Assembly (NCBI RefSeq): GCF_000429665.1
Contig: NZ_AUCH01000005.1
Coordinates: 124,001-188,000, forward strand
Direction of reading: 5' to 3'
Length of the DNA: 64,000 bases
Origin: Azovibrio restrictus DSM 23866
Lineage (GTDB): Bacteria > Pseudomonadota > Gammaproteobacteria > Burkholderiales > Rhodocyclaceae
Shown one piece after another: positions 8,899-17,986 of the stretch. Position 1 is the stretch's first letter. Each line of letters starts with the position of its first letter. The notes beneath the pieces are model-generated. The model saw nothing but the letters and a program-made list of their open reading frames with translations. It searched no databases and was not told where the DNA came from. Position numbers and translations under genes: made by a program.

Positions 8899-10743
8899 TC
8901 AGGCCGCGTTCTTGAACAGGCCCAGCTCGAACAGTTCGCGCTTCAGGGTCAGTTCCTTGGGCAGCTTCTCGCCCAGCTTGTCGAACCATTCCTTGTGCAG
9001 TTCCAGTTCCTTCTTCCAGGCATCGGCATCCACCTGGGTCAGGGCATCGAACTCATCCTTGGCGATGTCGGTGCCGGTCCAGTCGATGTCCTCGAAGCGG
9101 GGCATCCAGCCCAGGGTGCTTTCCTTGGCGGCCACGGTGCCCTTGCAGCGTTCCACGATCCACTTCAGGACGCGCATGTTGTCGCCGAAGCCGGGCCACA
9201 TGAATTCGCCCTTTTCGTTCATGCGGAACCAGTTCACGCAGAAGATCTTGGGGGTGGCATCCACGGTGTGACCCATCTTCAGCCAGTGGTTGAAGTAGTC
9301 ACCCATGTGGTAGCCGCAGAAGGGCAGCATGGCGAAGGGGTCGCGACGTACCACGCCCTGGGCGCCAAAGGCGGCAGCGGTGGTCTCGGAGCCCAGGGTG
9401 GCGGCCATATAGACACCGAAGTTCCAGTTGAAGGCCTGGTACACCAGGGGCACGGTGGTGGCGCGGCGGCCGCCGAAGATGAAGGCGGAGATGGGCACGC
9501 CGGCGGGATCTTCCCAGGCCGGGTCGATGGAGGGGCACTGGGCGGCCGGGGCGGTGAAGCGGGAGTTGGCGTGGGCGGCCTTCTTGCCGGCCTTGCCGTC
9601 TTCCGGCGTCCAGTCATTGCCCTGCCAGTCGATCAGGTGGGCCGGGGCTTCCTTGGTCAGGCCTTCCCACCACACGTCGCCGTCATCGGTCAGGGCGACG
9701 TTGGTGAAGATGATGTTTTCCTTCAGGGTGGCCAGGGCGTTGTAGTTGGTCTTCTCGCTGGTGCCGGGGGCGACGCCGAAGAAGCCGGCTTCCGGGTTGA
9801 TGGCGTAGAAGCGGGTGACGCCGTCGGCATCGACGCGGGGCTTGATCCAGGCGATGTCGTCGCCGATGGTGGTGATCTTCCAGCCGTTGAAGGACTTGGG
9901 CGGGATCAGCATGGCGAAGTTGGTCTTGCCGCAGGCGGAGGGGAAGGCGGCGGCCACGTAGGTCTTTTCGCCTTCGGGGGATTCCACGCCCAGGATCAGC
10001 ATGTGTTCGGCCAGCCAGCCCTGTTCCCGGGCCATGTTGGAGGCGATGCGCAGGGCGAAGCACTTCTTGCCGAGCAGGGCGTTGCCGCCGTAGCCGGAGC
10101 CGTAGGACCAGATTTCCCGGGTTTCGGGGTAGTGCACGATGTACTTGACGGTGGGGTTGCAGGGCCACTTGGCGTCCTGCTGGCCCGGCTCCAGGGGGGC
10201 GCCGACGGAGTGCACGCAGGGCACGAACTCGCCATCGGTACCGAGCAGTTCGCTGACGGCCTTGCCCATGCGGGTCATGGTGCGCATGTTGGCGACCACG
10301 TAGGCGGAGTCGGTGATTTCGATGCCGATGTGGGCGATGGGAGAACCCAGGGGGCCCATGGAGAAGGGGATGACGTACATGGTGCGGCCCTTCATGCAGC
10401 CCTTGAACAGGCCGTTCAGGGTCTCGCGCATCTTGGCGGGCTCTTCCCAATTGTTGGTGGGGCCGGCGTCTTCCTTCTTTGCGGAGCAGATGTAGGTGCG
10501 GTCTTCGACGCGGGCCACGTCGGAGGGGTCGGAGAAGGCCAGATAGGAGTTCGGACGCTTCTGTTCGTTCAGCTTGATCAGGGTGCCGGCCTTGACCATT
10601 TCGGCGCACAGGCGGTCGTATTCTTCTTGGGAACCATCGGCCCAGTAGATCTGGTCGGGTTGGGTGAGCTCAGCGATTTCGGCGACCCATTGTTTCAGTC
10701 GCTCATTTTTGACGTAGGCGGGAGCATTCAACGGTGCGGTCAT
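8899..10743 (-). CDS. pckG: Phosphoenolpyruvate carboxykinase (GTP)
   Basis: A 614-aa GTP-dependent enzyme interconverting oxaloacetate and phosphoenolpyruvate, controlling gluconeogenic flux from the TCA cycle. The kinase-1 P-loop with catalytic Cys is visible as PSACGKTN (near residue 270), the kinase-2 motif as GDDIAWI, and the GTP-PEPCK element GGRRATT. Length matches the GTP family, not the shorter ATP type. It is divergent from the malic enzyme gene, so both PEP/pyruvate-forming routes from C4 acids share one intergenic region. Confidence 0.96.
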   Translation of the reverse strand: MTAPLNAPAYVKNERLKQWVAEIAELTQPDQIYWADGSQEEYDRLCAEMVKAGTLIKLNEQKRPNSYLAFSDPSDVARVEDRTYICSAKKEDAGPTNNWEEPAKMRETLNGLFKGCMKGRTMYVIPFSMGPLGSPIAHIGIEITDSAYVVANMRTMTRMGKAVSELLGTDGEFVPCVHSVGAPLEPGQQDAKWPCNPTVKYIVHYPETREIWSYGSGYGGNALLGKKCFALRIASNMAREQGWLAEHMLILGVESPEGEKTYVAAAFPSACGKTNFAMLIPPKSFNGWKITTIGDDIAWIKPRVDADGVTRFYAINPEAGFFGVAPGTSEKTNYNALATLKENIIFTNVALTDDGDVWWEGLTKEAPAHLIDWQGNDWTPEDGKAGKKAAHANSRFTAPAAQCPSIDPAWEDPAGVPISAFIFGGRRATTVPLVYQAFNWNFGVYMAATLGSETTAAAFGAQGVVRRDPFAMLPFCGYHMGDYFNHWLKMGHTVDATPKIFCVNWFRMNEKGEFMWPGFGDNMRVLKWIVERCKGTVAAKESTLGWMPRFEDIDWTGTDIAKDEFDALTQVDADAWKKELELHKEWFDKLGEKLPKELTLKRELFELGLFKNAA

Positions 10744-11024
10744 AACAATCTCTCTTCAAGATCAGGATCAGCAGGAAAGTGGGCCCTCTTCAATTTTTCA
10801 TGGCGGGTCCGAACCGTTCTCCGCGCCGGTCGCTGGGCTTTCTTCGGGGTCCAGTCGGCCGTCGGCAGGAAAGCCTGTAATTATGGCATAACGGCTTCTA
10901 AACAGAAACTTAACTTTTTGATGGGGACCCAAGATGAGGGTTTTCCGAGACGCACTAGAATGGATCAGCGTGCTACACTCTTCCCGCTAAACAAAACTGT
11001 TTTTCATAATGCGAGACAAAAGCC
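10744..11024. promoter_or_regulatory. Divergent pckG/maeB intergenic control region
   Basis: This 281-bp gap is the most A+T-rich stretch of the neighbourhood (especially 10880-10925) and must hold promoters for both genes. On the minus strand CATAAT near 10882-10887 is a candidate -10 for pckG with a poor -35 (TTTCTG, 17 bp upstream). On the plus strand TAGAAT (10956-10961) and TACACT (10974-10979) are candidate -10 elements for maeB without convincing -35 boxes. No operator could be assigned. Confidence 0.5.
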
Positions 11025-13298
11025 ATGGACAAGCAGCAGCTGCGCAACGCCGCCCTTCATTACCATCGTCATCCCAAACCCGGGAAGATTGCCGTGCTGC
11101 CCACCAAGCAGCTGACCAACCAGTACGACCTGTCCATGGCCTACTCCCCCGGGGTGGCGGCCGCCTGTGAGGAGATCGTCGCCGATCCTGCCGAGGTTTC
11201 CAGCCTCACCGCCCGGGCCAACCTGGTGGGCGTCATCACCAACGGCACTGCCGTGCTGGGCCTGGGCAACATCGGCCCCCTGGCCGCCAAGCCGGTGATG
11301 GAAGGCAAGGGCGTGCTGTTCAAGAAATTCGCCAACATCGATGTCTTCGACCTGGAGATCGAGGAGCGGGATCCGGACAAGCTGATCGACATGATCGTGG
11401 CCCTGGAGCCCACTTTCGGCGGCATCAACCTGGAAGACATCAAGGCCCCCGAGTGCTTCTACATCGAGAAGAAATGCCGGGAACGCATGAAGATTCCCGT
11501 CTTCCATGATGACCAGCACGGCACCGCCATCGTGGTCGGCGCCGCCATCCTCAACGGCCTCACCTACCTGGGCAAGGACCTGAAGCAGATCAAGCTGGTG
11601 ACTTCCGGCGCCGGCGCAGCTGCCCTGGCCTGCCTGGACCTGTTGGTGATGCTCGGCATTCCGGTGGAGAACATCTGGGTCACCGACATCAAGGGCGTGG
11701 TCTACGAAGGCCGGGTCGAGGAAATGGACGAGATCAAGGCCCGCTACGCCAAGCAGACCGATGCCCGTACCCTGGGCGAGGTCATCGATGGTGCCGACGT
11801 GTTCCTGGGTCTTTCCGCCGGTGGCGTGCTGAAGCAGGACATGGTGGCCAGGATGGCCAAAAATCCTCTGGTACTGGCCCTGGCCAACCCGAATCCGGAA
11901 ATCCTGCCGGATGACGTGAAAGCCGTGCGCGACGACGCCATCATCGCCACCGGCCGTTCCGATTACCCGAACCAGGTGAACAACGTCCTCTGCTTCCCCT
12001 TCATCTTCCGCGGCGCCCTGGACGTGGGCGCCACCACCATCACCGAAGAGATGAAGCTGGCGGCGGTGAAGGCCATTGCCGAGCTGGCCCGGGCCGAGCA
12101 GAGCGAGGTGGTGGCCGCCGCTTATGGCGAACGGGTGTCGGCCTTCGGCCCCGAGTACCTGATTCCCAAGCCCTTCGACCCCCGCCTGATCGTCAAGATC
12201 GCCCCCGCCGTGGCCCAGGCGGCCATGGATTCCGGTGTTGCCACCCGGCCCATCGCCGACTGGCCGGCTTACCTGCAGAGCCTGAACGAGTTCGTGTACC
12301 ACTCGGGCCTGATCATGAAGCCGGTGTTTGCCCAGGCCAAGGCCGCCCCCAAGCGCATCGTCTATGCCGAGGGCGAGGACGAGCGGGTGCTGCGCGCCGT
12401 GCAGGTGGTGGCGGAAGAGCGCATGGCCCGGCCCATCCTGATCGGCCGGCCCGCCGTCATCGCCAGCAAGATCGAGGCGGCCGGCCTGCGCATCAAGGCG
12501 GAGCTGGATTACGAGGTCCTGGACCCGGACAACAATCCCCGTTACGACGCCTTCTGGCAGGAATACCACCGCCTCATGGAGCGCAAGGGGGTTTCCCTGG
12601 ATTACGCCAAGCGGGAAGTGCGCCGCCGTCACACCCTGTGCGGCGCTCTGGCCGTGCGCCTGGGGCTGGCCGACGGGTTGATCTGCGGCACCTTCGGGCG
12701 GCATCAGCTGCACCGCTATTACGTCAAGCACGTGATCGGCATGAGCGAGGGGGCCAGCACCTATTACACGGTGAACCTGCTGATCCTGCCCGGACGCACC
12801 GTGTTCATCGGCGACACCTACGGCAATTACGATCCCAGCGCCGAGCAACTGGCGGAAATGACCCTGCTGGCAGCCGAAGAGGTACGCCGCTTCGGGATCG
12901 CCCCCAAGGTGGCCCTGCTTTCCCACTCCAGCTTCGGGACCGAGGAGACCCCCACCTCCCAGAAAATGCGCCGGGTTTTGCAACTGCTGGAAGAACAGGC
13001 CCCCGATCTGGAAGCCGAAGGGGAGATGCACGGGGACGCGGCCCTGGACGAGCAGATCCGTCTGCAGGCCTTCCCCAATTCCCGGCTCAAGGGCCAGGCC
13101 AACCTGCTGGTGCTGCCCACCCTGGATGCGGCCAACATCTCCTTCAACCTGCTGAAGACGGCGGCCGGGGATAACCTGACCGTGGGCCCCATCCTGCTGG
13201 GGGCCAGCAAGCCGGTGCATATCCTGACGCCCACCGCCACCGTGCGCCGGATCGTCAACATGACCGCCCTGACGGTGGTGGACGCAGCCCGGAGCTGA
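11025..13298 (+). CDS. maeB: NADP-dependent malic enzyme with phosphotransacetylase-like domain
   Basis: A 757-aa MaeB-type enzyme that oxidatively decarboxylates malate to pyruvate. Order: malic N-terminal domain (YSPGVA with the catalytic Tyr; AAKPVMEGK with the catalytic Lys), metal-binding FHDDQHGTA, NAD(P)-binding Rossmann domain (about 170-410), then a phosphotransacetylase-like domain (about 430-757) that in homologues is regulatory, binding acetyl-CoA, and not catalytic. Full length with no truncation. Followed by a strong terminator; monocistronic. Confidence 0.95.
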   Translation: MDKQQLRNAALHYHRHPKPGKIAVLPTKQLTNQYDLSMAYSPGVAAACEEIVADPAEVSSLTARANLVGVITNGTAVLGLGNIGPLAAKPVMEGKGVLFKKFANIDVFDLEIEERDPDKLIDMIVALEPTFGGINLEDIKAPECFYIEKKCRERMKIPVFHDDQHGTAIVVGAAILNGLTYLGKDLKQIKLVTSGAGAAALACLDLLVMLGIPVENIWVTDIKGVVYEGRVEEMDEIKARYAKQTDARTLGEVIDGADVFLGLSAGGVLKQDMVARMAKNPLVLALANPNPEILPDDVKAVRDDAIIATGRSDYPNQVNNVLCFPFIFRGALDVGATTITEEMKLAAVKAIAELARAEQSEVVAAAYGERVSAFGPEYLIPKPFDPRLIVKIAPAVAQAAMDSGVATRPIADWPAYLQSLNEFVYHSGLIMKPVFAQAKAAPKRIVYAEGEDERVLRAVQVVAEERMARPILIGRPAVIASKIEAAGLRIKAELDYEVLDPDNNPRYDAFWQEYHRLMERKGVSLDYAKREVRRRHTLCGALAVRLGLADGLICGTFGRHQLHRYYVKHVIGMSEGASTYYTVNLLILPGRTVFIGDTYGNYDPSAEQLAEMTLLAAEEVRRFGIAPKVALLSHSSFGTEETPTSQKMRRVLQLLEEQAPDLEAEGEMHGDAALDEQIRLQAFPNSRLKGQANLLVLPTLDAANISFNLLKTAAGDNLTVGPILLGASKPVHILTPTATVRRIVNMTALTVVDAARS

Positions 13299-13323
13299 GT
13301 CCGGCCCCCTTGTCCCGTCCCAG

Positions 13324-13359
13324 AGACCGCTCCGAAATTCAGTCGGAGCGGTCTTTTTT
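13324..13359 (+). terminator. Intrinsic terminator of maeB
   Basis: A perfect 12-bp stem (AGACCGCTCCGA / TCGGAGCGGTCT), 7-nt loop and a T6 run; the strongest terminator in the window. Confidence 0.92.
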
Positions 13360-13401
13360 CTAGAACCGACTCCAGCTTTCCTTTGTAACTGCCTCTTTCT
13401 A

Positions 13402-13429
13402 TTGCTTTTGTATGAGGGGCTGCTAAACT
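13402..13429 (+). promoter_or_regulatory. Candidate promoter of the endopeptidase gene
   Basis: TTGCTT (13402-13407) and TAAACT (13424-13429) are 16 bp apart, in an A+T-rich segment between the maeB terminator and the next start codon. Confidence 0.4.
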
Positions 13430-13463
13430 GCCTTAAAATTGCCCGCCTATTCGGGGGAGGCCC

Positions 13464-14504
13464 ATGAAGAAACTCACCATATCCCTGCTTGTCTGTGCCA
13501 TGACCGTTCTGGGCTCCGGTTCGTCCGTCCTGGCCGCGGAAAAGAAAAGCACGGCCAAGAGCAGTACCACCGCCAGCAAGAAGGCCAGCGCCAAGAAACC
13601 CGCCAGCAAGACTGCGGCCAAGACGTCCGGCAAGGGGCAGCAGCGTGCCAAGGCCGGCAGCGCATCGGCAAAGCAGGTGGCGGCCAGCAGCAAGTCCGTT
13701 TCCAGCCGCAAGGTGGCTGCCCTGCCCGAGGACTGGAGTGACGGTCGCCTGTCCCTGGCCTCCGCTTCGGTGCTGGTCATGGACCAGCATAGCGGCAAGC
13801 CCCTGCTGGAGAAGAACCCCGGCACCGTGGTGCCCATCGCTTCCATCTCCAAGCTCATGACGGCCATGGTGGTCCTGGACGCGGGCTTGAACATGGAGGA
13901 GGTGATCAGCATCTCCGACCAGGACGTGGATTACCTCAAGGGCACCCGCTCCCGGCTGCAGGTGGGCTCGGCCATGACCCGGGACACGGCCCTGCTGCTG
14001 GCCCTGATGTCTTCCGAAAACCGTGCCGCCAACGCCCTGGGGCGCCATTACCCGGGCGGCCTGCAGGCTTTCGTGGCGGCCATGAACCGCAAGGCCTGGT
14101 CCCTGGGTCTGACCCACACCCATTTCGAAGAACCCACCGGGCTCTCGGTAAACAACGTGTCCACGGCCCGGGATCTGGCCCGTATGGTGATGGCGGCGCA
14201 CCAGTACCCGAAGATCCGCGAATACTCGACCATGGCGGAAGCCCGGGTGGACCTGGGGCACCGCATCCTGGACTTCAACAATACCAATGCCCTGGTGAAG
14301 AATCCCCAGTGGCAGATTGGTCTGTCCAAGACCGGTTACATTTCCGAGGCGGGCCGCTGCCTGGTGATGCAGGCCTGGGTGGCCGACAAGCCCGTGGTGA
14401 TGGTGCTGCTGGATTCCACCGGCAAGATGACCCGGGTCGGCGACGCCAACCGGATCAAGCGCTGGATGGAGAGCGCCTCGACACCGCGTAATACCGGCGC
14501 CTGA
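13464..14504 (+). CDS. pbpG: D-alanyl-D-alanine endopeptidase (PBP7/PbpG-like, peptidase S11)
   Basis: A 346-aa periplasmic serine hydrolase of peptidoglycan. Signal peptide to about residue 24, then a Lys/Ser/Ala-rich low-complexity linker (about 25-80), then the S11 domain with SxxK (SISKLM), SxN (SSENRA) and KTG (LSKTGY) motifs. The short length after KTG, without the C-terminal beta domain of DacA-type carboxypeptidases, favours the PBP7 endopeptidase class that cuts D-Ala-mDAP crosslinks. The basic linker may bind anionic wall polymers (inference). GGGGGAGG precedes the ATG. Confidence 0.88.
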   Translation: MKKLTISLLVCAMTVLGSGSSVLAAEKKSTAKSSTTASKKASAKKPASKTAAKTSGKGQQRAKAGSASAKQVAASSKSVSSRKVAALPEDWSDGRLSLASASVLVMDQHSGKPLLEKNPGTVVPIASISKLMTAMVVLDAGLNMEEVISISDQDVDYLKGTRSRLQVGSAMTRDTALLLALMSSENRAANALGRHYPGGLQAFVAAMNRKAWSLGLTHTHFEEPTGLSVNNVSTARDLARMVMAAHQYPKIREYSTMAEARVDLGHRILDFNNTNALVKNPQWQIGLSKTGYISEAGRCLVMQAWVADKPVVMVLLDSTGKMTRVGDANRIKRWMESASTPRNTGA

Positions 14505-14527
14505 GATAGCGAGGCACTGCTCACATG

Positions 14528-14554
14528 AAAAACGCGGCTTCGAGCCGCGTTTTT
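14528..14554. terminator. Bidirectional intrinsic terminator (pbpG / iclR-type gene)
   Basis: ACGCGGCT / AGCCGCGT stem with a 3-nt loop, flanked by A5 on the left and T5 on the right, between convergent genes, so it can act in both directions. Confidence 0.85.
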
Positions 14555-14582
14555 CTTTTGCAGCGCCGGCAAGTGCCGGGCC

Positions 14583-15395
14583 TCAGCGCTTGCCGGGCAG
14601 GTAGCCCAGGGCGTGGGAGATGGCGTCCGCCGTTTCCTTCACCAGGGTGGGCCAGTTGTCCTGATGCCGTTCCGTGGGGGCGGAAACCGAGAGGCCTGCC
14701 ACCATGCCCCCTTCGTCGTCCCGGATCGGCGCCGCGACGCACTTCAGGCCCACTTCCGCCTCCTCGTCGTCGAAGCCCACGTTGTGGCGGCGAATCCGCT
14801 CCAGATCCTTTTCCAGGCTCGCCAGGGTCACCAGGGAATGGGCGGTCTTGCCCGGCAGACCGGTGCGCTTGGCGTATTCCTTGACGGCCTGGGGCGGGTC
14901 TTCCGCCAGGAACAGCTTGCCCACCGAAGTCAGGTGCAGGGGGGCGCGCCCCCCCACTAGATACACCACCCGCACCAGGGAGCGGCCCGCCGAGGTCCGC
15001 TCGATATAGACGATCTCGTCCTCGTGGCGGATGCCCAGGTTGACGCTTTCCCCGATCTTCTCGTGCAGCTGCTGCATGTAGGGCAGGGCCACCTGGCGCA
15101 GGTTGATGCGGGTCTTCACCAAGTTGCCCAGCTCCAGGAGCCGGATGCCGAGCTGGTAGGTGCCGGCGTCCTGCCGTTCCACGAAGCGGCTGCCCGTCAG
15201 GGAGGCGAGGATGCGGTGGGCGGTGGAGGGGTGCAGTCCGGTGCGCTGGGACAGGATCTTCAGGCTGACCGGATCGGCACAATCGGCCAATACGTCCAGG
15301 AGCGCCATCATGCGCTCGATGACCTGGATGGAATTCTTGGGGGTGGCTTCAGACACGCTGCTTGGCTTCCGTTCATTCGGGCTTGGGGCTAACAT
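14583..15395 (-). CDS. IclR-family transcriptional regulator
   Basis: A 270-aa regulator with an N-terminal winged helix-turn-helix (about 25-85, including LSQRTGLHPSTAHRIL) and a C-terminal IclR effector-binding domain (about 95-265). Family members usually control neighbouring catabolic genes; here the divergent neighbour, 76 bp away, is a half-length aldehyde dehydrogenase-like gene. ATG 15395 is chosen with AAAGGG upstream; a GTG at 15440 lies next to a possible -10 (TAGAAT on the minus strand at 15447-15452) and is less likely. Effector unknown. Confidence 0.85.
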   Translation of the reverse strand: MLAPSPNERKPSSVSEATPKNSIQVIERMMALLDVLADCADPVSLKILSQRTGLHPSTAHRILASLTGSRFVERQDAGTYQLGIRLLELGNLVKTRINLRQVALPYMQQLHEKIGESVNLGIRHEDEIVYIERTSAGRSLVRVVYLVGGRAPLHLTSVGKLFLAEDPPQAVKEYAKRTGLPGKTAHSLVTLASLEKDLERIRRHNVGFDDEEAEVGLKCVAAPIRDDEGGMVAGLSVSAPTERHQDNWPTLVKETADAISHALGYLPGKR

Positions 15396-15471
15396 GCGCC
15401 CTTTCGCCGATTCGTCGGGCCCCTGGGCCCGGTTGTGCACCGCACTATTCTAGCATTGGAGCGCATTCAAC

Positions 15472-16185
15472 ATGATGCTGAGTCCTGATGGGCCGCCGGC
15501 CCTGCCCCTGTGGATCAATGGCCGGGCCTTTCTCACCATGGTTCAGTCCTTTTTCGAGGTGCGGGACGCCTTGACCGGTGAGCCCCTGCGTCGTACCCCC
15601 CTGTGCGGTGCCGACGAAGTGGCCGAGGCGGTCCGGGCTGCCGGGGCCGCCGCGCCGGCCTGGGCCGCCCGGGAGCGCGACGCCAGGATGGCCCTGCTGA
15701 CGGCCTGGGCGGCGGGCCTGGAACAATACAGCGGCCATTTCGCCAAGCTGCTGCGCCAGGAAACCGGGCAGGATGAGGCCGAGGCCCAGGCCGAAGTGTC
15801 CCGGACCGTGGCCTTCCTGCGTCAGGACGGCGCTGCGGTAGAGCCGGCGGATGCGGGCCAGGTGGTGGCCCTGGCCTGGGATGACGCCGCTCCCCTGGCC
15901 CAGGCGGCGCAGCTCCTGGTGCCGGTGCTGCAGACCGGTGGCACGGTGGTGTTGAAGCCCACGCCCAAGGCGCCCGGGGCCGCCTATGCCCTGGTGGAGC
16001 TGTCGGCCCGGGTGGGACTGCCGGCCGGGGTGGTGAACCTGGTCCAGGGGGATGATGCCGCCCTGGCTGCCCTGTGCGGGCATCCCGACATCGCTCGTCT
16101 GGGTTTTGCCGGCCGGCCCGAGCTGGCTGTCCGGGTGGCGGAGCGGGCCGCCCAGGTGGGCAAGCCCTGCCAGTTGAGTGCCTGA
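15472..16185 (+). CDS. Aldehyde dehydrogenase-like protein lacking the catalytic domain
   Basis: A 237-aa protein aligning by eye only with the N-terminal, cofactor-binding half of NAD(P)-dependent aldehyde dehydrogenases: an LPLWINGR start, the helical PAWAARERDAR region, TVVLKPTPKAP (cofactor Lys) and GLPAGVVNLVQG. It ends where the LELGG motif would begin, so the general-base Glu and the catalytic Cys domain are absent. The usual FTGS element is degenerate (FAGRP) and PWN is replaced by WDD. The frame is intact with no interrupting stop, so it may be a diverged non-catalytic protein or an old deletion remnant. Nothing of the missing half lies in the 38 bp that follow. Confidence 0.7.
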   Translation: MMLSPDGPPALPLWINGRAFLTMVQSFFEVRDALTGEPLRRTPLCGADEVAEAVRAAGAAAPAWAARERDARMALLTAWAAGLEQYSGHFAKLLRQETGQDEAEAQAEVSRTVAFLRQDGAAVEPADAGQVVALAWDDAAPLAQAAQLLVPVLQTGGTVVLKPTPKAPGAAYALVELSARVGLPAGVVNLVQGDDAALAALCGHPDIARLGFAGRPELAVRVAERAAQVGKPCQLSA

Positions 16186-16223
16186 ATCGAGTCCTTGAAG
16201 CGGGGTCGGACCGGGTCCGGCCC

Positions 16224-16865
16224 TCAGCAGATCTTCACCACGATGTCGTGCAGGGTGTTGGCGCAGTTGGCCATGCGGTCGGCGGCGTTGGAGAGGTGAC
16301 GGTAGATTTCCCGCCGCTTGAACATGTTGATGTAGTCCTCCCCCTGGAACAGGTCGGCCAGGGCCCGGCGGTAAGCCTTTTCCACTTTGCGCTCCGCCTT
16401 CCTGGCAGTATCCGCGTCCTCGGCGGCCGAGTAGGGCAGCCGCCCCAGCTTGCCGTAGCCGATCACCAGGGCATCCATGCCCATTTTCAGGTGCATGGCC
16501 ATTTCCAGGGTGTGCTTGTCCGGGGGCACCCCTAGCACATCCATTTCGCTCACCGTGGTCTTGCAGTAATTCACCACGTCATCCAGATCCACGATGGCCC
16601 GGTAGATATCCTCCCGGTCCATGGGGGTGGAGAAGGCCTCGTTCAGGGTGTGCAGGTTGCGTACCTTGATCCGGTCCGCCTCATGCTCGTCCTGGCGGAT
16701 CTGCTGGCCGATCTCCGGGGCGGCGGTTTCCATGAATTCCACCAGCAGGCCCGTGGTATGGGCCACCTGCAGGCACTGCTCGGAGAGCAGGGTGAAGAAG
16801 TCGGGCATCCGGGGAAAGACCCGGTCGTAGAGGCGGCGGAAGATGGATGGGCTGTCGTTTTGCAT
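16224..16865 (-). CDS. DUF47 (PhoU-like) protein, partner of Pit
   Basis: A 213-aa helical protein of the DUF47/TIGR00153 family, distantly PhoU-like, recognisable from the DEHEADRI and DREDIY segments that carry metal- or phosphate-binding acidic residues. Genes of this family are very commonly linked to Pit transporters and are thought to modulate them. Here it follows pit by 12 bp in the same direction, so the two form an operon. Confidence 0.88.
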   Translation of the reverse strand: MQNDSPSIFRRLYDRVFPRMPDFFTLLSEQCLQVAHTTGLLVEFMETAAPEIGQQIRQDEHEADRIKVRNLHTLNEAFSTPMDREDIYRAIVDLDDVVNYCKTTVSEMDVLGVPPDKHTLEMAMHLKMGMDALVIGYGKLGRLPYSAAEDADTARKAERKVEKAYRRALADLFQGEDYINMFKRREIYRHLSNAADRMANCANTLHDIVVKIC

Positions 16866-16877
16866 GGGGCCTCCCGA

Positions 16878-17921
16878 TCAGGCTGCGGGCTTGAGGAACA
16901 GATTCACCAGGGCATAGGCCAGGATGGCAAAGCAGGCCGCCCCGGGGATGGTGATGATCCAGGTCATGATGATGTCGCCGGCCTTGGACCAGCGCACCGA
17001 GCGAGGCCGTTCCGAGGCGCCGATACCCATGATGGAGGTGGCCACCACGTGGGTGGTGGACACCGGGGCGCCGGCCATGGAAGCGCCAAAGATCACGGCT
17101 GCCGAAGTGAGCTGGGAATCCAGGGCATGGATGGGGCGTACCCGGTAGATGGCGAAGCCCAGGGTGCGCACGATGCGCCAGCCCCCGGAGAGGATGCCCA
17201 GGGTGATGGCCGAGGCGCAGGCCAGCATGACCCAGAAGGGCACGGCAAATTCCTTGATGAAGCCGCCGGTGAGGAGCACCAGGGTGAGGATGCCCATGCT
17301 TTTCTGGGCGTCGTTGGCTCCGTGGGAAAAGGCCAATCCTGCCGCAGTGGCGTACTGGGCCAGCTTCAGGCCGGAGTTGGCGGCGGGGCGGGCGGCCCGG
17401 AGCAGGGCGTGCATCAGGCGGTGGATCAGGTAGCCGGCCCAGAAGCCCGCCAGAGGGGAGAGGAGCAGGGCGGCCAGAACCTTGACGACGCCGGTGACCC
17501 GGCCCTGGAGCAGCTCGCTCCAGCCCCAGACCACGTGCTCGCTGCCCACGGAAACCAGGACCGCCCCCACCAGGCCGCCCACCAGGGCGTGGGAGGAGGA
17601 GGAGGGAATGCCCTTCCACCAGGTGATGAAGTTCCAGACGATGGCGCCCAAGAGGCCGCAGAGGAGCACCGCCAGGGAGAGCAGGGGCTGGATATCCCCC
17701 AGTTGCACGAAGGAGCCTATGGTGTTGGCCACTGCCGTTCCCCCCAGCAGGGGCCCCAGGAACTCGAATACCCCCACCACCACCACGGCCTGGGCCGGGG
17801 TCATGGCCCGGGAGGCGATCACCGTGGCGACGATGTTGGCCGCATCGTGGAAGCCGTTGGTGTAATCGAACAGCAGGACGATGGCCACGGTGGCGATGGT
17901 CAGGAACAACAGGGTGTCCAC
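16878..17921 (-). CDS. pit: Low-affinity inorganic phosphate transporter, PitA family
   Basis: A 347-aa membrane protein with about ten hydrophobic segments and both halves of the Pit signature: DYTNGFHDAANIVAT near the N terminus and SHGANDAQKSMG in the second half. It imports phosphate (as metal-phosphate) driven by proton motive force. GTG 17921 is chosen: GGAGGCCCC precedes it, and a perfect TATAAT lies at 17953-17958, so the ATG at 17954 and the GTG at 17993, both in frame upstream, would fall within or before the promoter. Confidence 0.9.
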   Translation of the reverse strand: MDTLLFLTIATVAIVLLFDYTNGFHDAANIVATVIASRAMTPAQAVVVVGVFEFLGPLLGGTAVANTIGSFVQLGDIQPLLSLAVLLCGLLGAIVWNFITWWKGIPSSSSHALVGGLVGAVLVSVGSEHVVWGWSELLQGRVTGVVKVLAALLLSPLAGFWAGYLIHRLMHALLRAARPAANSGLKLAQYATAAGLAFSHGANDAQKSMGILTLVLLTGGFIKEFAVPFWVMLACASAITLGILSGGWRIVRTLGFAIYRVRPIHALDSQLTSAAVIFGASMAGAPVSTTHVVATSIMGIGASERPRSVRWSKAGDIIMTWIITIPGAACFAILAYALVNLFLKPAA

Positions 17922-17952
17922 GGGGCCTCCGCTCAGGGAAATTGCACGCCCC

Positions 17953-17979
17953 ATTATAGGGCCCGGGGGCCTGCGGCAA
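17953..17979 (-). promoter_or_regulatory. Promoter of the pit-DUF47 operon
   Basis: On the minus strand a perfect -10 TATAAT (17958-17953) has TTGCCG 15 bp upstream (17979-17974). Predicted start is about 25 nt before the GTG codon of pit. Confidence 0.55.
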
Positions 17980-17986
17980 GGAAGGG

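Noticed and set aside
8995..11115. An open frame of about 700 codons antisense to pckG extending into maeB
   Set aside because: Composition artefact of GC-rich codons; the sense frames are recognisable enzymes.
11004..14261. A long open frame antisense to maeB and pbpG
   Set aside because: It spans two unrelated real genes and their terminator and shows mirror-frame composition with no domain.
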